A stretch of 14,377 bases of DNA, from the NCBI GenBank assembly GCA_019307165.1, contig JAFDKD010000076.1:1-14377 (forward strand), given 5' to 3'. Positions within the stretch are counted from its first letter, which is position 1. The number at the start of each line of letters is the position of its first letter. This DNA comes from Deltaproteobacteria bacterium (lineage in GTDB: Bacteria; Desulfobacterota; DSM-4660; Desulfatiglandales; Desulfatiglandaceae). A program made the translations under genes and the position numbers. The notes under the pieces were generated by a model that saw only the letters and a list, made by a program, of their open reading frames with translations, was not told where the DNA came from and made no database searches. Below, piece by piece: positions 5,624-12,732 of this stretch.

Positions 5624-6995
5624 CTTTCTCGTAATCTCCATGTTCCTGACCTTCATGATCCTGCTTCTGTTGGGCATTCCGGTGGCCTATTGCCTGTTTG
5701 GAACGGCCATGGCCTTTGTCGTGGTCGGCTGGGCCGCCGACCAGTATCTGGGAACCTGGACCGGCCTGGGCTTCAATTTCGTCGGCCTGACGGTCAGGCG
5801 AATGTACAGCGTCATGAGCAACTGGATACTGGTGGCCATCCCCATGTTCATTTACATGGGGCTGATGCTGGAACGCTCCGGCGCGGCCGAACGGTTGATG
5901 CATTCGGCCCAGGACATATTCGGCGCGATCCGCGGCGGCCTGACCGTGACCACCACCTTGATCGGCGTGCTGTTGGCCGCTTCGACCGGCATCATCGGGG
6001 CCTCGGTCGTCCTGCTGGGCATGCTCAGCCTTCCGACCATGCTCGAACAGGGCTATTCCAAGGAGCTGGCGACCGGGACCATCGCCGCGGCCGGCACCTT
6101 GGGCATCCTCATTCCGCCCAGCATCATGCTGGTCATAATGGCCGACCAGCTGGCCTTGTCGGTCGGGGACCTCTTCCTGGGCGCGGTCTTCCCGGGCGTG
6201 ATCCTGGCCATACTTTACGTCATCTTTCTCTTGGTCTACCCGTTGTTCCGCCCGGAGGCCGCGCCGCTCAACCCGAACCGCAGGCCGTTTTCCGGCAAGA
6301 TGGCCCTGGCCCTGATGCGGGATGTGGCGCCGCCGGCCCTTATGATCGTGGCCGTTCTCGGCTCGATTTTCGCCGGCATCGCCACCGTGACCGAGGCCAG
6401 CGGTGTGGGCGCTTTGGCGGCCACGGTCCTGGCCCTGGCCAATCGGAAGCTCAACTTGAAGGTCATGAAAGAGGTCCTGGTCCCCACCTTTCACACCGTA
6501 GCCTACATAATGACCATTCTGGTCGGGGCGACCTGCTTCGCACTGGTCCTGCGGGGCCTGGGCGGTGACGATGTCATCGAACGGGCCCTGACGTCATTGC
6601 CCTTCGGGCCCACCGGGATCGTCTTCTGCCTCCTGGTCGCGGTCTTCATCCTGGGCTTTTTCCTGGACTGGATCGAAATCACCCTGATCATCCTTCCCTT
6701 GGTCGCTCCGGTGGTCGGCGCCATGGACCTGGCGGTTGACGGTTTCGGGGTCATCGACAAACCGGCGGTGGTCTGGTTCGCCATTCTGGTGGCCGTGGCT
6801 CTGCAAACGTCGTTTCTCACACCGCCGGTCGGACCGGCCCTCTTCTACCTGCAGGGCATATGTCCGCCTGAGGTCACCCTCGCGCACCTCTACCGCGGCG
6901 TGGCGCCCTTCGTTATCATGCAGATGATCGTGTTGGTGATCATTTTCTTCTGGCCGGACCTGATAACGTGGCTGCCGGCCGCAGTCTACAGATAA
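5610..6995 (+). CDS. dctM: TRAP transporter large permease, DctM family
   Basis: The product is a 461-residue inner-membrane protein, the Na+-coupled transport subunit of a TRAP importer. It is almost wholly hydrophobic with about 12 membrane segments. Diagnostic stretches are LLAASTGIIGASVVLLGMLS, then LPTML..GYSKELATGTIAAAG, then TLGILIPPSIMLVIMA and SVGDLFLGAVFPGVILAI in the first half. VTEASGVGALAA, FFLDWIEITLIILPLVAPVV and LQTSFLTPPVGPALFYL lie in the second half. I chose ATG 5610 (GAGAGG at 5593-5598, 11 bases away). A GTG at 5598 in the same frame would overlap its own Shine-Dalgarno. The start overlaps the end of dctQ by 14 bases, the usual translational coupling in this operon, so DctM may be less well translated if the dctQ frame really stops at 5472. 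The gene itself looks intact. Confidence 0.93.
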   Translation: MEVTDFLVISMFLTFMILLLLGIPVAYCLFGTAMAFVVVGWAADQYLGTWTGLGFNFVGLTVRRMYSVMSNWILVAIPMFIYMGLMLERSGAAERLMHSAQDIFGAIRGGLTVTTTLIGVLLAASTGIIGASVVLLGMLSLPTMLEQGYSKELATGTIAAAGTLGILIPPSIMLVIMADQLALSVGDLFLGAVFPGVILAILYVIFLLVYPLFRPEAAPLNPNRRPFSGKMALALMRDVAPPALMIVAVLGSIFAGIATVTEASGVGALAATVLALANRKLNLKVMKEVLVPTFHTVAYIMTILVGATCFALVLRGLGGDDVIERALTSLPFGPTGIVFCLLVAVFILGFFLDWIEITLIILPLVAPVVGAMDLAVDGFGVIDKPAVVWFAILVAVALQTSFLTPPVGPALFYLQGICPPEVTLAHLYRGVAPFVIMQMIVLVIIFFWPDLITWLPAAVYR

Positions 6996-7032
6996 CCCCA
7001 CCAACCCCATGGCCTTTTGCCCGGAGAAAGCA

Positions 7033-8598
7033 ATGAAGAGATTCGATAACTACGAAGTCATTATCCCGGACTTTCTTGCCTTGCACGGCAAACACCGCGC
7101 CGCCCGCCCTGCCCTGGTTTGCGGCGATCGTCGGTTCACATGGGCCGAATTCAGCGAACGCATTGACCGCGTGGCCAACGGCCTCATCGCCCGGGGTCTA
7201 AAAAAAGGCGACAAGGTCAGCCTGCTGTCGTCCAACTGCATCGAAATGCCCGAGATCATCTTCGGCGTGGTGCGGGCCGGCGGTGTGATCGTGCCTTTGT
7301 CGGCCATGGTCACCGGCGAGGCCCTGGCCCGCATGATCGACAATTCGGATTCGACCTTCCTCTTCGTCCGCGCTTCGATGTGCGAGGTCGTCAAACCCTT
7401 CCGCTCCGGTTTCGACAAGATCCCGGCCGACCATTTCTTCGCCTTCGACGGCCGGGTGGAAGGCTGGGGGTCGTACGATGACTTCCTGGCTTCGGCCGGT
7501 CCCGAGCCGCCGGAGGTTAAAATCACCTATTACGACCCCTTCAACATCATGTACACATCGGGCACGACCGGCCGGCCCAAAGGCATATTGCATCACCACG
7601 CGAACCGCATGTATTTTGCCGGCGTCATAGGCCTGGACCTCTCCATGAACGCCGCCTCAAAGGGCATCGTATCGACTTCGCTCTATGCCAACGGCACTTG
7701 GCTGGCCTTTCTGCCGATCGTTTTCAGCGGCGGCTGCGTGGTCGTCATGGAGGTCTTCGACCCGATCGAATTCGCCCGGCTGATCCAGCAGGAAAAATGC
7801 ACCCATACCTTTATGGCCCCGGTCCAGTTCCAGGCCCTTTTGGAAAACATCGACTTCGACCAGTACGACTTGTCTTCGATGAAGGTCTGGGTTTCGGGCG
7901 GATCGGCCATGCGCACCGACATCAAACGCCAGGTTTTGGAAAAGTTTCCGGGCGAGCTCATGGATCTGTGGGGCCTGACCGAAGGCGTGGCCACGATCAT
8001 TCGCCACGAGGAAATTATGGCCGGCAAAATGGAATCGGTCGGTCTGCCTTTGCCGGGGATGGACGTGCGCATCATCGACGACGACGGGAGGGAGCTGCCA
8101 CGGGGCGAACTCGGCGAAATCGTCGGATACAGCCCCTTTCTTATGCCCGAGTACTACAAACTGCCGGAAAAGACGGCCGAATCCATCTGGGTGGACGAAG
8201 CCGGCCGCACACACCTCAAGACCGGTGACATGGGTAAACTCGACGAGGACGGCTTTCTCTATATACTTGACCGCAAGAAAGACATGATATTGTCGGGGGG
8301 GATCAACATTTTCGCCAACGACCTGGAACAGGTGATCGGTCGCCATCCGGACGTCAGCGATGTGACCGTCATCGCCGTGCCCCATAAAAAATGGGGCGAA
8401 ACCCCGCTGGCCCTGGTCATCCGGAGGCCGGGGGCGGAGGCAACCGGGGAGGAGATCAAGGCGTGGGCCAACCCCAAACTGGCCAAATACCAGCGCCTGC
8501 ATGCGGTTGAGTTCGTGGACGACTTGCCGCGCAACGCCCTGGGCAAGGTGCTCAAACGCCAATTGAGAGAGCCGTACTGGAAAGATTTCAGGAAGTAG
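7033..8598 (+). CDS. AMP-forming acyl-CoA synthetase/ligase 1
   Basis: The product is a 521-residue cytoplasmic enzyme of the ANL (acyl-adenylate-forming) superfamily: carboxylate + ATP + CoA to acyl-CoA + AMP + PPi. Motifs are the phosphate-binding loop MYTSGTTGRPKG (173-184), LWGLTEG (312-318), TGDMGKLDEDGF (397-408), DRKKDMILSGG (413-423) and the C-terminal NALGKVLKR with the catalytic lysine K505. NIFANDLE replaces the common NIYPxEVE. The aromatic residue normally at the start of A5 (YGxTE) is L-W-G-L-T-E, so the acyl/AMP pocket is somewhat unusual. ATG 7033 has GGAG at 7023-7026, 6 bases away; an ATG at 7009 has no such site. It follows dctM by 37 bases and precedes the reductase-like genes by 32, so it likely activates the imported acid. 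Aryl, cyclic or aliphatic acid cannot be told apart from sequence alone. Confidence 0.9.
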   Translation: MKRFDNYEVIIPDFLALHGKHRAARPALVCGDRRFTWAEFSERIDRVANGLIARGLKKGDKVSLLSSNCIEMPEIIFGVVRAGGVIVPLSAMVTGEALARMIDNSDSTFLFVRASMCEVVKPFRSGFDKIPADHFFAFDGRVEGWGSYDDFLASAGPEPPEVKITYYDPFNIMYTSGTTGRPKGILHHHANRMYFAGVIGLDLSMNAASKGIVSTSLYANGTWLAFLPIVFSGGCVVVMEVFDPIEFARLIQQEKCTHTFMAPVQFQALLENIDFDQYDLSSMKVWVSGGSAMRTDIKRQVLEKFPGELMDLWGLTEGVATIIRHEEIMAGKMESVGLPLPGMDVRIIDDDGRELPRGELGEIVGYSPFLMPEYYKLPEKTAESIWVDEAGRTHLKTGDMGKLDEDGFLYILDRKKDMILSGGINIFANDLEQVIGRHPDVSDVTVIAVPHKKWGETPLALVIRRPGAEATGEEIKAWANPKLAKYQRLHAVEFVDDLPRNALGKVLKRQLREPYWKDFRK

Positions 8599-8630
8599 GT
8601 CCCGGCAAGGGGCCTGGATTGGAGTAAATC

Positions 8631-9941
8631 ATGAGTGAACAAAAGGTCAAGACCAGGGGGTCCAAAAAAACCCTGGAGACGGCCCGCAACGCCTATAACT
8701 TCATCGTCGAAGACTATTTGCAGGGCCACCGGCACAAACAGGAGGGCAAGCCCGTCGTCTGGTCTTGCGCCCTGGTGGAAAAGGAACTCTTTTACGCCAT
8801 GGGGCTTCACCCCTACTACCCGGAACAGTTCGCCGCCCTGTGCGCGGTGCGCCGTCGGGATGCCGATCCGGAATCGGAAAAGGAAGCGGTACGTTTCGCC
8901 CGCATCGCCGAGCAAGCAGGGTATTCGACCGACCTGTGCGGGTATGAACGGGTGGCCACCGGGTATGTCATCAACGAGGACCTGTCCGACGCCCCCTTGG
9001 ACGGCATGGCCCCGCCGGACATGCTGGTCACCACCTCGGGCATCTGTGATGTGCGGCTCAAGTGGTTCGAAGATATGGCCCAGCGTTTGAATGTACCTCT
9101 GTTTACCTTTGACCGACCGGAGGCCGTCTTTCAGGGCATCATGCAGCACCCCAAGTCGCATGAAGTTGCCTACTACAAAAGGCAGCTCGGCGACTTTCTG
9201 GCTTTCACCGAAGAGGTCACCGGCAATCGGTACGATCAGGACCGCCTCAACGAATGCCTGGATTGGGGCTACAAGACCAACGAACTGCGGTTGGAGGTAT
9301 TGGAACTGCGCAAGGCGGTCCCCTCGCCCATGGGTTGCGCCGACGGCTTCGCCACCATGTACCCGGGTATGTATTGCACGGGCACGGAAAAGGCCTACGA
9401 TTTTTACAAAGCCCTGCGCGACGAAGTCAAGGCACGGGTCGAGGCCGGTAAAGGTCAAATTGAGAACGAGCGTTTCCGGCTCCTTTGGTACGGCATCCCG
9501 TTATGGTTCAACATGTCCATTTTCAACTATTTCGAGGAGATCGGCGGGGTATTCGCCTACGAACCGGCCTACAATCCGTCTCCCTGGCCGCCGCGGGAGC
9601 ACCGTGATCCCTTGACCGAAATCGCCGTCCGCACCCTGTCCGTCGGCACGGGCATGGGAAGCATGATTCAATCCATGGTCGACAACTGCATCAACTACGA
9701 TATCACCGGCGGGGTCCTGGCCTATCTCTTGACTTGCCGGCCTGTATATCTGCCGGTCTTGGAAATCCGGCGCGCTTTGGAAGAGCGACTGGGTATCCCC
9801 TCGGTGCTGGTCGAATGTGACCTGGTCGACGAACGGACATATTCCGAAGGCCAGGTCCGCACCCGCATGGATGCCTTCGCAGAGCAGATATTGCGAAAAC
9901 TGGAGGCCGGCGAGCCCATCCAGAAAGGAAAGGCGGCCTGA
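8631..9941 (+). CDS. 2-hydroxyacyl-CoA dehydratase / benzoyl-CoA reductase family, large subunit (BcrB/BzdO-like)
   Basis: The product is a 436-residue cytoplasmic iron-sulfur protein of the HgdB/BcrB/FldB family. It carries an electron-accepting [4Fe-4S] cluster where the CoA ester is reduced. Conserved blocks are AEQAGYSTDLCGYERVATGY with C103, TTSGICDVRLKWFE with C139, the central YGIPLWFN (287-294), LLTCRPVYLPVLEIRR with C369, and the C-terminal VECDLVDERTYSEGQVRTRM (395-414), the family's 'ESDmaDpR.Yse.q..tRi.aF'. C103, C139 and C369 are the likely cluster ligands. The length (~436) matches the larger catalytic subunit of class I benzoyl-CoA reductases and is above usual dehydratase subunits. 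GGAG at 8621-8624 sets ATG 8631. The stop is one base before the next start, so the two subunits are translationally coupled. A true dehydratase role remains possible. Confidence 0.88.
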   Translation: MSEQKVKTRGSKKTLETARNAYNFIVEDYLQGHRHKQEGKPVVWSCALVEKELFYAMGLHPYYPEQFAALCAVRRRDADPESEKEAVRFARIAEQAGYSTDLCGYERVATGYVINEDLSDAPLDGMAPPDMLVTTSGICDVRLKWFEDMAQRLNVPLFTFDRPEAVFQGIMQHPKSHEVAYYKRQLGDFLAFTEEVTGNRYDQDRLNECLDWGYKTNELRLEVLELRKAVPSPMGCADGFATMYPGMYCTGTEKAYDFYKALRDEVKARVEAGKGQIENERFRLLWYGIPLWFNMSIFNYFEEIGGVFAYEPAYNPSPWPPREHRDPLTEIAVRTLSVGTGMGSMIQSMVDNCINYDITGGVLAYLLTCRPVYLPVLEIRRALEERLGIPSVLVECDLVDERTYSEGQVRTRMDAFAEQILRKLEAGEPIQKGKAA

Positions 9942-9942
9942 A

Positions 9943-11112
9943 ATGATAGATGCGTTTGCTCAATTCAACGAAGACCGGCATCAAGCCATAAAGAAGTACA
10001 AAGAAAAGACAGGGAAGAAAGTCTTCGGCTATTTCTGCTGCCTCAGCCCTGAAGAGATCCTCTTCGCCGCCGACGTCCTGCCGATTCGCATCACAGGCAC
10101 GGGCGAGCCGCTGCAACACGCCGACCTTCATGTCCCGCCCAACAGCTGCCCCTTTGCCCGCAGTTGCCTGGATGCGGGGATGCGCGGCCTGTACGACTAC
10201 CTTGACGGCGTGCTCATCCCCAACAGCTGCGATATCATTTTTTCCATGGAGTATTTGTGGAAGGAACTTGTTCCGCGTCCCACTCCGCCGGCCATCATCA
10301 GCGGGGTGGATATCAAGCCCTTTGTCCACTACATCAACTACCCGGAAAAAATCAACAGCCCGGAGGTGATGCCCTATTACACCACAATCCTGCAGACCTT
10401 CCGGCAGGACCTGGAACGGACCCTGAACCGGACCATCACGGACGACGACCTTTCCGCGGCCGTCACCGCGTACAACGAGGACAAGGTCCAGATGAAGCGC
10501 ATGTACGACATGCGAAAAACCGACCCCCCGGCCGTGTCCGGGTACGAGGCCTGGCAGGCGGCCTACGCCTCGGTCTCCATGCCCCGCGACGAACACGCCG
10601 CTTTGCTCAAGGACTGGCTGGACGAAATCGAACAAAGCGGCCGGCGGGCCGAAGAAGGGGTGCGCATCTATCTGTCCGGATCGGCCATGGACCACATCAA
10701 CGCCCATATCTTCAAAGTCATCGAGGCGTGCGGCGGTCAGGTTGTTTCCGACGACCTGTGCGTGGGTACGCGCACCTTCTGGTATCCGCTCAACCTGGAC
10801 CTGCCGCCCCTGGAAGCCATCGCCCGACGCTCCCTGGGAACGGCCTGCCCGCGTTCGACCGTGACCGCGCATATCCCTGAAAACCGCTGGGCCCACATCA
10901 AGAACACCACGGCCGGGTTCGACTTGGAAGGGGCCATTTTTTACGTTCTGAAATGTTGCGACGCCCGTTTGTCGGAATTCCCGCACCTGCGTGACAAACT
11001 GCGCCAAGAGCTGGACATGCCGATCCTCTTTTTGGAAGGGGATTACACCATCGAAGGGGTTGAACAGATGACGGGCCGTGTCGAGGCCTTCCTCGAGATG
11101 ATTGAGGGATAG
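9943..11112 (+). CDS. 2-hydroxyacyl-CoA dehydratase / benzoyl-CoA reductase family, small subunit (BcrC/BzdN-like)
   Basis: The product is a 389-residue partner of the preceding subunit in the same HgdA/HgdB-like family. Blocks are KVFGYFCCLSPEEILFAADV with LPIRI (26-50), PPNSCPFARSCLDAGMRGLY with C69 and C75 (65-84), LIPNSCDII with C96, RIYLSGSAMDHINAHIFKVI with EACGG (241-265), VSDDLCVGTRTFWY (268-281), and GAIFYVLKCCDARLSEFPHL (330-349) with C338/C339. One cysteine from each of the 69/75, 96 and 338/339 groups would hold the [4Fe-4S] cluster. HIKNTTAGFDLEGAIFY fits the family's 'y.. dGvI......C.....e'. The ATG at 9943 starts one base after the previous stop, with GGAAAGGCGG just ahead inside the upstream gene. 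Size and order fit the smaller catalytic subunit of a class I benzoyl-CoA reductase-like complex. Substrate unknown. Confidence 0.88.
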   Translation: MIDAFAQFNEDRHQAIKKYKEKTGKKVFGYFCCLSPEEILFAADVLPIRITGTGEPLQHADLHVPPNSCPFARSCLDAGMRGLYDYLDGVLIPNSCDIIFSMEYLWKELVPRPTPPAIISGVDIKPFVHYINYPEKINSPEVMPYYTTILQTFRQDLERTLNRTITDDDLSAAVTAYNEDKVQMKRMYDMRKTDPPAVSGYEAWQAAYASVSMPRDEHAALLKDWLDEIEQSGRRAEEGVRIYLSGSAMDHINAHIFKVIEACGGQVVSDDLCVGTRTFWYPLNLDLPPLEAIARRSLGTACPRSTVTAHIPENRWAHIKNTTAGFDLEGAIFYVLKCCDARLSEFPHLRDKLRQELDMPILFLEGDYTIEGVEQMTGRVEAFLEMIEG

Positions 11113-11115
11113 GCC

Positions 11116-11922
11116 TTGATTACGGTCGGCATCGATGTGGGGGCCCAGAGTGTGGCCGCCGTCGCTCTGGACGGCGACCGCATCCTGGCTGAAGTGGTCC
11201 TGACCACCGAGGAGACGACCGATGCGGCCGCCCGCCGCGTCTTTCGGCAACTGCTCGATCAGGCCGGGCTGGAGGCCGGGCAGGTAGAAAGGACCATCGC
11301 CACAGGCTGGGAAGCCGACGAGGTCCCCTTGGCCGACGACACCTCCTCGGAACAGGTTTGCACCGCCCTGGCGGCCCGCTTCCTGGTTCCGACCGCCCGG
11401 ACGGTGATCGACATGGGGGCGGAAGGCTGTCGGGTGATGAAACTGGATCCCGGCGGCATCCTTGAGGATTTCGCCAACAATTCCAAATGCGCCTCCGGGA
11501 CCGGCTCGTTCCTGGAACTGGGAGCGGTCTATCTGAAAACACCGATAGAAGAACTGGGACCGCTATCCCTGACCGCCGACGGCGCGGCCGAAGTCAGCAC
11601 CATCTGCGCTGTTTTCGCCGAATCGGTTATCATCTCCCACATCCATCAGGGCGAATCCCGCGCCCGCATCGCCGCCGGCATCCATCGGGCCGCGGCCTCG
11701 CGGGCGGCTGAACTCGTCGGCCGAGTGGGCCTGGTCGAAGACGTGGTGATGATCGGCGGCGCGGCCCTCAATGCGGGTCTGGTCAAAGCCATGGAAGACC
11801 TGATCGGGGTAAAAATCCATGTCCCGCCCAGCCCGCAGACAGCCGCCGCACTGGGCGCAGCCATCAAGGCATCCAAAAAGAAACGGCGGCGTAAAAAAAG
11901 GCCGCGGCCGAAATCGGAGTGA
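11116..11922 (+). CDS. ASKHA-type ATPase/activator subunit 1 (HgdC/BcrA/BcrD/BzdP-Q family)
   Basis: The product is a 268-residue ATP-hydrolysing electron-donor subunit. Dimers of this family bind one [4Fe-4S] cluster between them and push a low-potential electron into the catalytic subunits. Seen here: phosphate-1 loop VGIDVGAQS (4-12), phosphate-2 region DMGAEGCR (99-106), KCASGTGSFLE with cluster ligand C125, ICAVFAES with cluster ligand C164, and the adenosine loop GGAALNAGLV (214-223). GAEGC stands where classical activators have GGQDS/C. The C-terminus ends in a very basic tail, KASKKKRRRKKRPRPKSE (251-268), not usual for the family. The start is TTG 11116, three bases past the upstream stop, with GAGGGA at 11104-11109 ahead; no better ATG keeps the first loop. 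Together with the next gene it would form a heterodimer, as in class I benzoyl-CoA reductases. Confidence 0.88.
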   Translation: MITVGIDVGAQSVAAVALDGDRILAEVVLTTEETTDAAARRVFRQLLDQAGLEAGQVERTIATGWEADEVPLADDTSSEQVCTALAARFLVPTARTVIDMGAEGCRVMKLDPGGILEDFANNSKCASGTGSFLELGAVYLKTPIEELGPLSLTADGAAEVSTICAVFAESVIISHIHQGESRARIAAGIHRAAASRAAELVGRVGLVEDVVMIGGAALNAGLVKAMEDLIGVKIHVPPSPQTAAALGAAIKASKKKRRRKKRPRPKSE

Positions 11923-11929
11923 TCGCCTT

Positions 11930-12712
11930 ATGCATACCTTAGGCATAGATATCGGTTCGGCCTCCTCCAAGGCGGTAATTGTCGGGATGGACGGTATTGT
12001 CGCTCAGGCGATTATCGAAACCGGCCCGGAAAGCCGAGGTTCGGCCGAAGCCGTCATCAGCATGGTTTTGGCCGAAGCCGATATGAAACCGGACCAGATG
12101 GCTTTTGTCATCGCCACCGGTTACGGCCGTATCAATGTGCCCTTTGCCGACGAAATCATCACCGAAATCGCCTGTCACGCCAAAGGGGTCCACTACCTCT
12201 TCCCGGACGCCCGCACCGTGCTCGACATGGGCGGCCAGGACTGCAAGGCCATCCGCGTCGGCCCGGACGGCAGCCACATCAATTTTTCCATGAACGACAA
12301 GTGCGCCGCCGGCACCGGTCGTTTCCTGGAGATCATGTCAGTCCAACTGGCCGTGCCCCTGGATCAAATCGGCCGGCTTTCACTGCAGGCCGATCAGGAT
12401 GCCAAGATCAGCAACGTCTGCACCGTCTTCGCCCGGACGGAAGTCTCCCGGCAACTCCGGCGAGGCCAGTCCAAGGCCAACATCCTCGGCGGAGTCCATG
12501 CGGCCACAGCCGATCGCTCTTACAGCCTGCTCAAACGCGTCGGAATCGAAGCCGATTTCGTCATTTCCGGAGGCATCGCCAAAAACATCGGCGTGGTCAG
12601 ACGCGTCGAAGACCGGGTCGGCCTGCCGGCCCATATCTCGGAGGAACCCCAGATCATCGGCGCGCTCGGCGCGGCTATTTTTGCCAGAGAGCGCGTCCAA
12701 ACACAGTCTTAG
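11930..12712 (+). CDS. ASKHA-type ATPase/activator subunit 2 (HgdC/BcrD/BzdQ family)
   Basis: The product has 260 residues in the same family as the previous subunit. It has the more canonical set: phosphate-1 loop LGIDIGSASSKAV (4-16), ATGYGR (62-67), DMGGQDCKAIRV (99-110), NDKCAAGTGRFLE with cluster ligand C125, NVCTVFARTEVS with C164, and GGIAKNIGVV (214-223). The two cluster cysteines have identical positions in both ATPase genes, which supports a recent or ancient tandem duplication and a shared heterodimeric cluster. The ATG at 11930 lies 7 bases after the upstream stop. The frame is open further upstream, but that part overlaps the preceding gene and lacks the fold. No basic tail is present here. 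Alone it could pass for a 2-hydroxyacyl-CoA dehydratase activator; the pairing with a second, different ATPase argues for a reductase-type complex. Confidence 0.88.
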   Translation: MHTLGIDIGSASSKAVIVGMDGIVAQAIIETGPESRGSAEAVISMVLAEADMKPDQMAFVIATGYGRINVPFADEIITEIACHAKGVHYLFPDARTVLDMGGQDCKAIRVGPDGSHINFSMNDKCAAGTGRFLEIMSVQLAVPLDQIGRLSLQADQDAKISNVCTVFARTEVSRQLRRGQSKANILGGVHAATADRSYSLLKRVGIEADFVISGGIAKNIGVVRRVEDRVGLPAHISEEPQIIGALGAAIFARERVQTQS

Positions 12713-12732
12713 CCGAGAAAAGGAGTGTTGAC

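Noticed and set aside
5532..6494. 320-codon open frame on the - strand
   Set aside because: Extremely rich in G, H, Q, D and R; it is the antisense of hydrophobic dctM codons, not a protein.
8259..9458. 399-codon open frame on the - strand
   Set aside because: Opposite ligase 1 and the large reductase subunit, both firmly identified; no recognisable domain.
9703..11250. 515-codon open frame on the - strand
   Set aside because: It lies opposite the small reductase subunit and the ends of its neighbours, is rich in G, H, D, R and Q, and has no fold-like motif. It is a typical antisense shadow of GC-rich coding DNA.
12301..12732. Extension of ligase 2 upstream to 12301
   Set aside because: It would overlap most of ATPase subunit 2 in another frame, is arginine/proline-rich with no domain, and a good Shine-Dalgarno sits before ATG 12733.
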